A stretch of 64,000 bases of DNA, from NCBI GenBank assembly GCA_902779085.1, contig CACYZY010000001.1, forward strand, positions 248,001 through 312,000, written 5' to 3'. Below are positions 54,842-63,354 of this stretch, piece after piece (positions within the stretch are counted from its first letter, which is position 1; the number at the start of each line of letters is the position of its first letter). A model generated the notes under the pieces. The model saw only the letters and a list, made by a program, of their open reading frames with translations. It was not told where the DNA came from and did not search any database. The translations under genes and the position numbers were made by a program. Origin of the DNA: an uncultured Bacteroidales bacterium. GTDB taxonomy: Bacteria; Bacteroidota; Bacteroidia; Bacteroidales; Bacteroidaceae.

Positions 54842-55520
54842 TAGCTTCTTGGTATTTAGTCATCAGCCATTCATTTTGCTGATCTATGGTCATGAAACTG
54901 TTGTCTAATAAAATGGCGTCTTCTGCCTGTACCAACGGGCTCACCTCACGGTGCTGGTCAATGTAATCACGCTCTTTTACGTTATCCAATATTTCTTCTA
55001 AACTAGCATCTTGTCCTTTGGCTTTCAGCTCGTCATATCTGCGCTGTGCACGTATTTCGGGTGAAGCGGTGAGGAAAATCTTCAGTTCTGCATCAGGAAA
55101 TACTGTTGTGCCAATATCTCGGCCATCCATGACCACGCCTTTCTCCTTGCCAAAATCCTGTTGCTGTGCTACCATTTCTGAACGTACAAAATCTAGTGCC
55201 GCCACATAACTCACTCGCTCTGATACCTTCATTGAGCGAATCAGTTTTTCTACCTTTATATTATTTAAATAGGTATCTGGCTTGCCAGTTTCTGGGTTGA
55301 ACTGAAAAGAGATATGAATATCTTTCATCATTGAACGCAGCTTCTCTTCATCTAGTTGCTCACCATTAAAGCAACCGTGCTCCATGGCGTAAAGTGTTAC
55401 GGCGCGGTACATGGCACCGCTATCTACATACACATATCCTATTCTTTTTGCAAGGTCTTTAGCCATAGTACTCTTGCCGCAAGAAGAGAATCCGTCTATT
55501 GCGATTGTTATTTTTTTCAT
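54825..55520 (-). CDS. cmk: Cytidylate kinase
   Basis: A 231-residue nucleoside monophosphate kinase that phosphorylates CMP and dCMP. The P-loop GFSSCGKST occupies residues 10-18, a [15 protein letters not shown] segment binds substrate, and [23 protein letters not shown] is the family's nucleotide region. I chose ATG 55520 ([10 protein letters not shown]), which puts the P-loop at its normal position. The 3' end overlaps ispH. Confidence 0.96.
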   Translation of the reverse strand: MKKITIAIDGFSSCGKSTMAKDLAKRIGYVYVDSGAMYRAVTLYAMEHGCFNGEQLDEEKLRSMMKDIHISFQFNPETGKPDTYLNNIKVEKLIRSMKVSERVSYVAALDFVRSEMVAQQQDFGKEKGVVMDGRDIGTTVFPDAELKIFLTASPEIRAQRRYDELKAKGQDASLEEILDNVKERDYIDQHREVSPLVQAEDAILLDNSFMTIDQQNEWLMTKYQEAIENRD

Positions 55521-55620
55521 CACTTTATTGTTATTATTTTTCGTGGGTGTAAAGGTAGCAAATCCGAATGATTTTAACAAAAAAAAATAGTCAAAAGGCT
55601 TGTATGTAAAAAAACTTCAT

Positions 55621-55628
55621 TATATTTG
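55621..55628 (+). promoter_or_regulatory. -7 box for the tonB-like gene
   Basis: TATATTTG, an exact TAnnTTTG match 50 bases before the start codon, with a weak CTTG at 55599-55602. Confidence 0.5.
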
Positions 55629-55677
55629 CAACGTGATAAAAAAGTGAAACACCATTAATTTTTAAATAATAGTATTT

Positions 55678-56379
55678 ATGGAAATTAAAAAATCACCGAA
55701 AGCAGACCTTGAAGGTAAGAAAACCACTTGGCTGCTGGCTGGCTATGTATTGGTGATGGCAGTCTTGTTCCTCGGCTTCGAATGGACGCAGCGCGATGTG
55801 AAGATTGACACCAGCAATCAGGTAGTCGAGACCGTTTTTGAAGAGGAAATTGAAATTCCTATTACCGAACAGCCCGAGCAGGTGCAAGCTCCACCTCCAG
55901 AGGCTCCGTCAATTGCTGAAACATTGACCATCGTTGACGATGATTCCGATATTCAGGAGTCTACTATCCAGTCTTCTGAGGAAACTGGTCAGGCTGTGGA
56001 AATTAAGTACACCGCTCCTGTTGCCGTTCAGGAAGAGGAAGAAGAAGAACCTGAAGAACAGGAAATTTTCCAAGTTGTAGAACAGATGCCTGAATATCCT
56101 GATGGTGGTATGGCTGGTTTGATGAAGTACCTGAGTGGTGCTATCAGATACCCGGCTATTGCTGCAGAGAATGGCGTTCAGGGTCGTGTAACCGTTCAGT
56201 TCGTTGTAAACCGTGACGGTTCTATAGTTGATGCTCAGGTGTTGCGTGGTGTAGACCCATATCTTGATAAGGAAGCACTCCGCGTGATTAACTCAATGCC
56301 TAAGTGGAAACCAGGTATGCAGCGTGGTAAACCAGTGCGCGTGCGCTATACAGTACCTGTGAACTTCCGCCTGCAGTAA
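55678..56379 (+). CDS. TonB family energy transducer
   Basis: A 233-residue inner-membrane protein. One N-terminal span (about residues 18-36) is followed by a Glu/Pro-rich periplasmic linker (about 55-130) and a C-terminal TonB_C domain from about residue 140 (FQVVEQMPEYPDGGMAGLMKYL in part; GRVTVQFVVNRDGS; INSMPKWKPG). It couples the ExbB-ExbD proton motor to outer-membrane TonB-dependent transporters such as SusC. The exb genes lie 2.2 kb downstream. A strong terminator closes the gene. Confidence 0.93.
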   Translation: MEIKKSPKADLEGKKTTWLLAGYVLVMAVLFLGFEWTQRDVKIDTSNQVVETVFEEEIEIPITEQPEQVQAPPPEAPSIAETLTIVDDDSDIQESTIQSSEETGQAVEIKYTAPVAVQEEEEEEPEEQEIFQVVEQMPEYPDGGMAGLMKYLSGAIRYPAIAAENGVQGRVTVQFVVNRDGSIVDAQVLRGVDPYLDKEALRVINSMPKWKPGMQRGKPVRVRYTVPVNFRLQ

Positions 56380-56401
56380 TTTGACTGTTTGGACAAATAA
56401 T

Positions 56402-56433
56402 AAAAAGGCTGCTTTTTGTAGCAGCCTTTTTTT
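56402..56433 (+). terminator. Terminator after the tonB-like gene
   Basis: Perfect 12-bp stem AAAAAGGCTGCT (56402-56413) / AGCAGCCTTTTT (56420-56431) with a 6-base loop and further T residues. Confidence 0.9.
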
Positions 56434-56467
56434 ATAAACTTTCAGATCTAACTCCATTAAAAACTAC

Positions 56468-57451
56468 ATGTCTTTTATGTTTACCGATTCCCAGCTCCTG
56501 GAAAAAGTAAATATTTTTATTTCCCATCTAACATATGGTAAACAACCCATTGGGTTGTATGATCCCATTCAGTATGTAATGTCTTTAGGAGGCAAACGCA
56601 TACGGCCTGTACTGCTGATGATGGCTTATAATCTTTATCGTGACGATGTAGATTGTATTCTCGCTCAGGCTGCTGGCATTGAAATTTACCACAATTTTAC
56701 TTTGTTGCACGATGACTTGATGGATAATGCCGATTTACGTCGTGGCAAGCCTACTGTACATTCAAAGTGGAGTGAAAATACTGCGATTCTTTCAGGAGAT
56801 GCCATGATGTTGGTTGCCTATAGGCTCATGACAGACAAAGGAAGAAGGTATGTTCCATCTGTGATGAGTGCTTTTTCTCAAGCAGCTTTGGAAGTTTGTG
56901 AAGGGCAACAGTATGATATGGATTTTGAAACGCGCATGAATGTCTCTGAATACGAATACTTGGAGATGATTCGTCTGAAGACATCTGTGTTGCTGGCTGC
57001 CAGCTTAAAGATTGGTGCTCTTTTAGCCGATGCTCCTACCCATGATGCAAACTCTCTCTATGATTTTGGAGTTAATTTGGGTATGGCATTCCAGCTGAGA
57101 GATGATTTGTTGGATGTGTATGGTGATTCGAAAGTGTTTGGCAAGAAGATTGGTGGTGATATTTTGTGTAACAAGAAAACCTACTTGTTGATACAGGCAC
57201 TACACAATAGTGATCCAGCTCAGTTGAAAGAACTGATGAACTGGATCAATGCAAAGGATTTTAATCCACAGGAAAAGATCAAGGCTGTTACCGCACTTTA
57301 TGATGCATTGGATGTACGTTCGTCGTGCGAAGAAAGAATCTCTCATTACTCGCAGTTGGCTGAGGTCAACCTTGATATGGTTAAGGTGCCGAAGGAGAAG
57401 AAGCAGCCGTTGTTGGATGAGATGAATAAACTAATGTTTAGGGAGGTGTGA
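56468..57451 (+). CDS. Polyprenyl (isoprenyl) diphosphate synthase
   Basis: A 327-residue trans-prenyl synthase that condenses isopentenyl diphosphate with an allylic diphosphate. The first Asp-rich motif is HDDLMD (Asp82, Asp83, Asp86), the second is LRDDLLD (Asp212-Asp216), and GGKRIRPVL provides the basic IPP-binding residues. The first motif is DDxxD without the two-residue insertion of E. coli IspA-type farnesyl synthases, and Phe77 is at the -5 position; product chain length cannot be assigned. The stop overlaps the TatD start by one base. Confidence 0.93.
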   Translation: MSFMFTDSQLLEKVNIFISHLTYGKQPIGLYDPIQYVMSLGGKRIRPVLLMMAYNLYRDDVDCILAQAAGIEIYHNFTLLHDDLMDNADLRRGKPTVHSKWSENTAILSGDAMMLVAYRLMTDKGRRYVPSVMSAFSQAALEVCEGQQYDMDFETRMNVSEYEYLEMIRLKTSVLLAASLKIGALLADAPTHDANSLYDFGVNLGMAFQLRDDLLDVYGDSKVFGKKIGGDILCNKKTYLLIQALHNSDPAQLKELMNWINAKDFNPQEKIKAVTALYDALDVRSSCEERISHYSQLAEVNLDMVKVPKEKKQPLLDEMNKLMFREV

Positions 57452-58233
57452 TGTGGCCAATTATAGACACTCATTCGCACCTATTTACAGAGGAATTTGA
57501 CACTGATCGAACAGAAGTGTTGCAGAGGGCAAAAAAGCAGGGGGTGACCCGCATCTACATGCCCAATATTGATGAAACAACTATTGACAGGTTGTTGCAA
57601 GTATGTGAAGATAACAGTGGTTATTGTTTCCCGATGATGGGCTTGCATCCCACTTCGGTGAATGAGAACTTTGAAATAGCGTTGCAGCAAGTTTTCCAGT
57701 GCTTGGTAACACATCGCAATTTGTTTGTGGCCGTGGGTGAGATAGGTATTGACCTCTATTGGGATAATACCTTTTTACAACAACAGATAGAGGTCTTTGA
57801 TCGGCAGGTCAGGTGGGCATTGGAATTAGATTTGCCCATTGTGGTGCATTGTAGGAATGCTATACAATATATATATAAGGTGTTGCTTCCTTACAAAGAT
57901 ACTACTTTACGTGGCATCTTCCACAGTTTTACTGGTGATTCAGAAGAAGCTGAGTTGATGTTGAAATTCAACCGGTTTATGATAGGTGTGAATGGCATTG
58001 TTACGTTCAAGAAGTCAGTCATCCCTACCATTCTCCCACAGTTACCTCTAGAACGACTGGTACTAGAAACTGATTCTCCTTATCTGACACCTGTACCTCA
58101 TAGAGGAGAACGCAATGAAAGTTCATACATCTGTTATACCTTGATGAAGGTAGCTCAGGTGTTGGGGCTCACACCAGAGGAGTTGGCTGCACAAACTTCC
58201 GCCAATGCGTTGCGTATGTTTGGAGCTCTATAA
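57451..58233 (+). CDS. TatD-family metal-dependent hydrolase
   Basis: A 260-residue TIM-barrel nuclease/hydrolase. The metal motif DTHSHLF (residues 5-11), GEIGIDLYWD, VVHCRNA, IFHSFTG and LETDSPYLTP are all TatD signatures. The family includes 3'-5' DNases and D-aminoacyl-tRNA deacylases; the cellular role is uncertain. A GTG at 57448 is possible, but ATG 57451 overlaps the upstream stop in a TGATG junction, the usual coupling arrangement. Confidence 0.93.
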   Translation: MWPIIDTHSHLFTEEFDTDRTEVLQRAKKQGVTRIYMPNIDETTIDRLLQVCEDNSGYCFPMMGLHPTSVNENFEIALQQVFQCLVTHRNLFVAVGEIGIDLYWDNTFLQQQIEVFDRQVRWALELDLPIVVHCRNAIQYIYKVLLPYKDTTLRGIFHSFTGDSEEAELMLKFNRFMIGVNGIVTFKKSVIPTILPQLPLERLVLETDSPYLTPVPHRGERNESSYICYTLMKVAQVLGLTPEELAAQTSANALRMFGAL

Positions 58234-58395
58234 ATGAGGTCAATGTTTAATTTTTCTTAATTTTTCCACTGTTTCCGACAGAAAAAGTCGAGAAAAGGCG
58301 GAAAGAGAAAAAAAAAAGAAACATTTGTAGCCGAAAAGATGGTGGGTTCAGATTTTTTTTGTAATTTTAGCCCGATTTCAGAATGGTGCCGTGAG

Positions 58396-58483
58396 GGAGA
58401 GATGCTCGAGTGGTTGAAGAGGCACGCCTGGAAAGCGTGTAAACGCCAAAAGCGTTTCGGGGGTTCGAATCCCCCTCTCTCCG
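58396..58483 (+). tRNA. tRNA-Ser (anticodon GGA)
   Basis: An 88-base cloverleaf with acceptor GGAGAGA/TCTCTCC, an anticodon loop CTGGAAA giving GGA, a long variable arm (AAACGCC-AAA-AGCGTTT region) typical of serine tRNAs, and a T-arm GGGGGTTCGAATCCCCC. The 3' CCA is not encoded. It lies in the 335-base gap between tatD and exbB. The rest of that gap is AT-rich with no other recognised feature; a weak TAATTTTA box at 58362-58369 could be its promoter. Confidence 0.96.
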
Positions 58484-58568
58484 CAGGAGACTTATGAGTA
58501 AAAATTATTTTAAGAAATAAATAAACAATAATAGTAATTTAATTAATTAATCAAAAAACAGTTAGACA

Positions 58569-59306
58569 ATGAAAAAGTTATTTGCAATTGTTGCTATGTT
58601 AGGAGTCTTCTCATTTGGCTCTACAGCTATGGCTCAGGAAGCTGAAGTTGCTTCAGTTGAAGGTCAGAGTATTCACAAGACATTGAAGCGTTACTTCATC
58701 GAAGGTTCTGCTTCTTTCATGAGCTTGGTAGCCATCGCATTGGTTATCGGTTTGGCATTCTGCGTTGAGCGTATCATTTATTTGAGCTTGGCAGAGATCA
58801 ATACCAAGAAGTTCATCGGTAAGGTAGAGGAAGCTCTGGAGAAGGGTGATGTTGAGGCTGCTAAGGATATCGCTCGCAATACTCGCGGTCCTATCGCTTC
58901 AATCTACTATCAGGGTTTGGCAAGAATCGATCAGGGTCTGGATCAGGTTGAGCGTTCAGTAGTTTCTTACGGTGGCGTTCAGGCAGGTTACCTGGAGAAA
59001 GGTTGCTCTTGGATTACATTGTTCATTGCAATGGCTCCTTCACTCGGATTCTTGGGAACTGTGATTGGTATGGTGCAGGCATTTGATACTATCCAGCAGG
59101 TTGGTGATATCAGCCCAACAGTCGTTGCAGGTGGTATGAAGGTCGCTTTGATTACTACTATCTTCGGTATCGTTGTTGCTTTGATTCTGCAGTTGTTCTA
59201 CAACTACGTGCTGACTAAGATCGAGTCTATTAATAGTGATATGGAGGATTCTTCAGTTACTCTGCTCGACCTCATTTCAAAGTATAACCTGAAGTTTAAG
59301 AAGTAA
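58569..59306 (+). CDS. exbB: ExbB/TolQ-type proton channel
   Basis: A 245-residue inner-membrane protein with an N-terminal cleavable-looking segment (MAQ near residue 22) and three membrane spans. The last two carry the MotA/TolQ/ExbB core SLGFLGTVIGMVQAFDTI and VAGGMKVALITTIFGIVVAL. It forms the proton channel with the two ExbD proteins downstream and energises TonB-dependent transport. It is the first gene of a four-gene run. Confidence 0.96.
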   Translation: MKKLFAIVAMLGVFSFGSTAMAQEAEVASVEGQSIHKTLKRYFIEGSASFMSLVAIALVIGLAFCVERIIYLSLAEINTKKFIGKVEEALEKGDVEAAKDIARNTRGPIASIYYQGLARIDQGLDQVERSVVSYGGVQAGYLEKGCSWITLFIAMAPSLGFLGTVIGMVQAFDTIQQVGDISPTVVAGGMKVALITTIFGIVVALILQLFYNYVLTKIESINSDMEDSSVTLLDLISKYNLKFKK

Positions 59307-59330
59307 TTAATTTCAAGGAGATTAAATGTT

Positions 59331-59819
59331 ATGAAGAAATTTAGGATACAAAACGTATCTGGCGGCATTCTGTGGTGCTTGTTCATCATCACGATTGTTG
59401 TGTTCGCTGCTTTCTTCTTCGGAGGTGAAGCCGATCCAGCTAATCGTTTGGTTGCCGATACATCATATTCAGAGCCTGCACAGACAGACACTCTGCTTTA
59501 TTGGGTTTATTTCCTGATTATAGCTGCTATTGTAGTAACCGTGCTGGCTTTCGTTATCAGATTCTTTGCTGATCTGAAAGATAGTCCTAAGGCTGCGCTC
59601 GAATCATTGGTAGGCGTTATTGCTTTAGTAGTGCTGATGGTTGTTACTTACTCAATGGGTAGCAACGAACCTCTTCAATTGGTAGGTTATACTGGCGATG
59701 AGAATACTGCTCCTTGGCTAGCTGTAGCCGACATGTTCATCTACACTATCGGTTTCTTGGTAGCTGTGATGATCATCCTGATGATTGGTTCAGGTATCAA
59801 GAAGAGAATTGGAATGTAA
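59331..59819 (+). CDS. Four-span membrane protein of the Exb cluster
   Basis: A 162-residue protein with about four hydrophobic spans (11-32, 53-80, 90-112 and 128-157) and basic ends. I recognise no domain. It lies between exbB and exbD with 24 and 21 bases on either side and is therefore probably cotranscribed. It may be an accessory subunit of the Bacteroidetes TonB motor; this is inference from location only. Confidence 0.8.
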   Translation: MKKFRIQNVSGGILWCLFIITIVVFAAFFFGGEADPANRLVADTSYSEPAQTDTLLYWVYFLIIAAIVVTVLAFVIRFFADLKDSPKAALESLVGVIALVVLMVVTYSMGSNEPLQLVGYTGDENTAPWLAVADMFIYTIGFLVAVMIILMIGSGIKKRIGM

Positions 59820-59840
59820 TTTAAATAGGAGATATAAAAA

Positions 59841-60428
59841 ATGGCAAAAGGCAAAAAGGAAGTTCCTGAACTAAACTCAAGCTCTACTGCGGATATCTCC
59901 TTCCTGTTGTTGATCTTCTTCTTGCTGACAACTTCTATGGATACTGACCAGGGTCTGGCACGTCGTTTGCCACCACCACCTGAGCAGAACCAGAAGAATG
60001 ATGATATCAAGCTGAAGGAGCGTAACGTATTGCAGGTATTCCTTAACTTCCAAGACCAGTTACTGTGTGGCGGTGAGTATATAGGAGTAAACGATCTTCG
60101 CAAGAAAGCTAAAGAGTTTATTGCTAATGAGGCCAACGAAGCTAACAAGCCAGAGAAGCACGTGGTTCATACCAACCTATTGGGTGATATGGAGGCAACA
60201 ACCAATCACGTTATTTCTCTGCGATGCGACCGTGGTACCTCTTACAATTCATACATTGCTGTCCAAAATGAATTGGTAGCAGCATATAATGAGTTGCGTG
60301 ATGAGATGGCAACAGCCAGATTCGGTAAGGCGTATGCCGATTGTGATGAAATCCAGCAAGAAGATATCCGTACGGTTTATCCGCAGAATATCTCTGAGGC
60401 TGAACCTAAAAAGTATGGAGACAAGTAA
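59841..60428 (+). CDS. exbD: ExbD/TolR-type protein (1)
   Basis: A 195-residue bitopic protein. The N-terminal span TADISFLLLIFFLLTTS contains the essential Asp18 that takes part in proton movement. A periplasmic domain follows with a PPPP hinge and a long loop. It is longer than typical 130-140-residue ExbD because of an extended C-terminal half. It pairs with the second ExbD 2 bases downstream. Confidence 0.93.
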   Translation: MAKGKKEVPELNSSSTADISFLLLIFFLLTTSMDTDQGLARRLPPPPEQNQKNDDIKLKERNVLQVFLNFQDQLLCGGEYIGVNDLRKKAKEFIANEANEANKPEKHVVHTNLLGDMEATTNHVISLRCDRGTSYNSYIAVQNELVAAYNELRDEMATARFGKAYADCDEIQQEDIRTVYPQNISEAEPKKYGDK

Positions 60429-60430
60429 TT

Positions 60431-60895
60431 ATGGGAAAATTTAGTAAGACCGGTAAGCGTGGTATGCCACGTATGAACACCTCTTCTCTTCCTGACTTGA
60501 TTTTTACTCTGTTGTTCTTCTTCATGATGGTAACAACCATGCGTGAAGTAACTTTGAAGGTTGAGTTTAGAGCTCCTCAGGGAACTGAGCTGGAGAAACT
60601 GGAAAAGAAGTCTTTAGTGACCTTCATCTATGTAGGTAAACCTACTCAGGAGTTCCGTAAGACTTTGGGTGATGAAACACGTATCCAGTTGAACGATTCA
60701 TTCGCTGAAACCGCAGAGATCCAAGACTACATTATTGGTGAACGTGCTAGTATGAAGGAAGAGGATCAGCCGCAGATGACCGTTTCTTTGAAGGTTGACC
60801 GCGATACCAAGATGGGTATTGTGACAGATATCAAGGAAGCACTTCGTAGGGCTTATGCATTGAAGATTAACTATTCTGCCGCTAAGCGTCAGTAA
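60431..60895 (+). CDS. exbD: ExbD/TolR-type protein (2)
   Basis: A 154-residue bitopic protein with the conserved Asp22 at the start of its span (SLPDLIFTLLFFFMMV) and a periplasmic domain ending KIDKEALRRAYALKINYSAAK-like (seen: IKEALRRAYALKINYSA). Two different ExbD copies in series are usual in Bacteroidetes and suggest a heteromeric motor. A strong terminator follows. Confidence 0.93.
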   Translation: MGKFSKTGKRGMPRMNTSSLPDLIFTLLFFFMMVTTMREVTLKVEFRAPQGTELEKLEKKSLVTFIYVGKPTQEFRKTLGDETRIQLNDSFAETAEIQDYIIGERASMKEEDQPQMTVSLKVDRDTKMGIVTDIKEALRRAYALKINYSAAKRQ

Positions 60896-60911
60896 TCAGT
60901 TAAGGGCATTT

Positions 60912-60948
60912 AAAAAGAAGCCGTCGGGATCCCCGACGGCTTCTTTTT
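60912..60948 (+). terminator. Terminator of the exb run
   Basis: A perfect 14-bp stem AAGAAGCCGTCGGG (60915-60928) / CCCGACGGCTTCTT (60932-60945) with a 3-base loop and a T-tract to 60948. It may also serve the opposing M64 peptidase gene. Confidence 0.9.
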
Positions 60949-61020
60949 CTTCAATATAGAAACAACCTTTCGCTGTATACTTTTTGAATAATATTTTCTA
61001 AAGGAGAGAAGTTTTATATT

Positions 61021-62289
61021 TTATTCCGTGTAGAAGCTAATAATGCGGCGTATCGCTCTGTCACAGACAGGGCAGAACACAGGACTACTATTTGTCCGCA
61101 TGCGACAGTCATAAGCCGGGCGATAGACACCCTTTGACGAATAGCCACCTCCTTCAAACACTCCTATCGAAGCACTTGGGTCGTTGGTAGGAATAGGTGT
61201 GCCTTCTTTTATCATGTCTTTCCATTTACTGTTGAAGTCTATCAGTGTGGTAATATTAGGTTCCCATGGTTCAATGTCCAGTGGATAGCTACCAGACATT
61301 ACGTCATCATCGTAAAAATATTCATCGGCGAGCCCTGCAAAGCTATGCCCAAACTCATGCACCACTACGGGGCGGAACGTACTGTGATGAGCCGCTGTTA
61401 GCATCAGGGAGTTATAGATGCCACCACCACCATATTCCTCTGTATTAGCTAAAATGACAATGTGTTCGTATGGGATACCAGCCAATGCATCGTGTACGGC
61501 TTTCAACTTAGAGGTAGTGAGATAACGGTCGGAATAAAAGGTACTATAGTTTGAACTGAAAGCTGTTTGTTTCCATTCCCCTCTCTTAGGAACACTTACA
61601 CCGCTGTCCTCAGAGGTACTGGCTACAGCTATGAAATTGAACTTATGCTGTAACGATTTGAACGGTTCATAACTGAACAGAAAATCGCTTACCTTTGATG
61701 CGTCCTCGTAAAAAAGTTCCATTTCATCTTGCTTGTATCCTTCTGCTAGTATGGCAATATCGATACACTCTTCAGGAGTACCATTTTGCACTATATATTT
61801 ATAAGGTGTTACATGTTCCTTGCCTTTTTGATGAATTAATATGTCGCTTGGATTAATAGTATGCTTTAGAGAGGCAACTACCTCATGGCGATAGCTCATG
61901 AGTGTAATTTCTACTTCTGACTCTTTTTTAGGGAAAGGGACTAAAAAACAGTTCTCATAGCATTTAGTTAATTCCTTCGCCTCATCAGTTGCAGTCCATT
62001 CCTGAAAGAGCGATGAGAACGAAGTCGTATAGATGACTTGTCCTGTCCCCTTATCACGCATTACTAATTGTCCATGACTTTTCAAAGGCATATCAGCTAA
62101 GTGATGCCTACGCCCAGCCCACCCTGCTATAGCCGACAATTCGTCGAGCGCTATCTGTTGTTCGTGGTCATTGCCCGTAAAGACATAGTCTATTCGCAGT
62201 GTTTGCTCTGTGAAGAAGTCCTCGAATTGCTGAGCATGTATGGCTGTGTTCGTCAGGATAAGCCATGCCGCAATAATTATTTTTCTCAT
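61021..62289 (-). CDS. M64-family (IgA peptidase-like) secreted metallopeptidase
   Basis: A 422-residue zinc peptidase. A signal peptide MRKIIIAAWLILTNTAIHA precedes the mature chain. The catalytic block VVHEFGHSFAGLADEY carries His311, Glu312 and His315, with Asp322 as a likely third ligand or family marker. Clostridial M64 enzymes cleave IgA; specificity here is unknown, and host-protein or dietary-protein substrates are both possible. ATG 62289 was chosen to give the signal peptide; its -7 box is at 62319-62326. Confidence 0.9.
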   Translation of the reverse strand: MRKIIIAAWLILTNTAIHAQQFEDFFTEQTLRIDYVFTGNDHEQQIALDELSAIAGWAGRRHHLADMPLKSHGQLVMRDKGTGQVIYTTSFSSLFQEWTATDEAKELTKCYENCFLVPFPKKESEVEITLMSYRHEVVASLKHTINPSDILIHQKGKEHVTPYKYIVQNGTPEECIDIAILAEGYKQDEMELFYEDASKVSDFLFSYEPFKSLQHKFNFIAVASTSEDSGVSVPKRGEWKQTAFSSNYSTFYSDRYLTTSKLKAVHDALAGIPYEHIVILANTEEYGGGGIYNSLMLTAAHHSTFRPVVVHEFGHSFAGLADEYFYDDDVMSGSYPLDIEPWEPNITTLIDFNSKWKDMIKEGTPIPTNDPSASIGVFEGGGYSSKGVYRPAYDCRMRTNSSPVFCPVCDRAIRRIISFYTE

Positions 62290-62314
62290 AATAGTATATA
62301 ATTGTTCAGTTTCA

Positions 62315-62346
62315 CTTGCAAATATAGTCAATTATCTTTACCTTTG
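62315..62346 (+). promoter_or_regulatory. Promoter of the Lrp-type gene
   Basis: CTTG at 62315-62318 (3 of 4), a 20-base spacer and an exact TACCTTTG at 62339-62346. It is divergent from and interleaved with the peptidase promoter. Confidence 0.5.
62319..62326 (-). promoter_or_regulatory. -7 box for the M64 peptidase gene
   Basis: Minus-strand TATATTTG, an exact TAnnTTTG match 30 bases before the start codon, overlapping the spacer of the divergent lrp promoter. Confidence 0.5.
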
Positions 62347-62385
62347 CGTATTATCTAAATAATAAACTATTAAATTGTAATAAAC

Positions 62386-62862
62386 ATGGCACGTCATCAA
62401 TTAGACGCCCTCGACAAGAAAATTCTGAAAATGATTGCGGCAGATGCTCGCGTTCCTTTTTTGGAAGTTGCCAGGGCATGCAACGTATCTGGAGCGGCTA
62501 TCCACCAGAGAGTACAGAAACTTTTTGCTCTTGGAGTGCTGAAAGGCTCTCAGTTTATTGTGGATCCTGAAAGTGTAGGATTTGAGACTTGTGCATACGT
62601 TGGCCTATACCTTAAAGATCCTTCTTCCTTTGAAGAAGTAACTTTAGCTTTGAAAAAGATTCCTGAGGTAGTAGAATGCCACTACACCACTGGGCAGTAT
62701 GATATGTTTATCAAACTATATGCTCGTAACAATCATCATTTGCTGAGCATTATTCACGATAAACTGCAACCTCTGAATCTGGCACGCACCGAAACGATTA
62801 TCTCGTTTAACGAGGCAATCCAACGTCAATTGCCAGTAGAATCAATTATCAGCGATAAGTAA
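62386..62862 (+). CDS. Lrp/AsnC-family transcriptional regulator
   Basis: A 158-residue feast/famine regulator. The N-terminal winged helix-turn-helix covers LDALDKKILKMIAADARVPFLEVARACNVSGAAIHQRVQKL (described in part; recognition helix near SGAAIHQRV, residues about 47-55). The C-terminal RAM ligand-binding domain spans about 65-150 with GQYDMFIKLYARN. It probably senses an amino acid. Its 3' end overlaps folA convergently by 21 bases. Confidence 0.94.
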   Translation: MARHQLDALDKKILKMIAADARVPFLEVARACNVSGAAIHQRVQKLFALGVLKGSQFIVDPESVGFETCAYVGLYLKDPSSFEEVTLALKKIPEVVECHYTTGQYDMFIKLYARNNHHLLSIIHDKLQPLNLARTETIISFNEAIQRQLPVESIISDK

Positions 62863-63351
62863 AGTTTCTTTCTCGTAATCTACAAATGAATAATTATAGG
62901 GATGCCTGTCGTCTGCACGATGGTTATCCCTTTTTATTTCGTGCCATAACACGTGGTCGATGGCTGGGAAATATACATCAGCCTCAGTTGCTTCTGCATC
63001 AATCTCCGTAATAAAGAGCTTGTCGGCCAAAGGGATCGCCTGCTTATACACGCTGGCACCACCAATGATGAACACTTGTTCGTCGGATGCACAATGCTTC
63101 AGTGCTTCTTCCAGTGAAGAAAAAACTTCAGCACCGGGTATTACCAGTTTGGTGCTACGGCTCAGAACGATGTTACGGCGGTTAGGTAATGCCCCTTTGG
63201 GAAGCGAGTCAAAAGTTTTTCTGCCCATCACTATAGTATGGCTTGTAGTCAAAGCCTTGAAACGCTTCATATCATCGGGCAGGTAATATAACAGTTTGTT
63301 CTTGTAACCTAAGGCGTTGTTCTTATCTATTGCAGCTATAATGGCTATCAT
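62842..63351 (-). CDS. folA: Dihydrofolate reductase
   Basis: A 169-residue NADPH-dependent enzyme that regenerates tetrahydrofolate. The catalytic acid is in YLPDDMKRFKALT (Asp27 region), and VMGRKTFDSLP and FIIGGASVYKQAI are the cofactor-binding segments. The active-site loop starts IAAIDKNNALGYKNKL. It follows thyA after 3 bases, the usual thyA-folA pair, and overlaps lrp convergently by 21 bases. Confidence 0.96.
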   Translation of the reverse strand: MIAIIAAIDKNNALGYKNKLLYYLPDDMKRFKALTTSHTIVMGRKTFDSLPKGALPNRRNIVLSRSTKLVIPGAEVFSSLEEALKHCASDEQVFIIGGASVYKQAIPLADKLFITEIDAEATEADVYFPAIDHVLWHEIKRDNHRADDRHPYNYSFVDYEKETLLIADN

Positions 63352-63354
63352 ATA

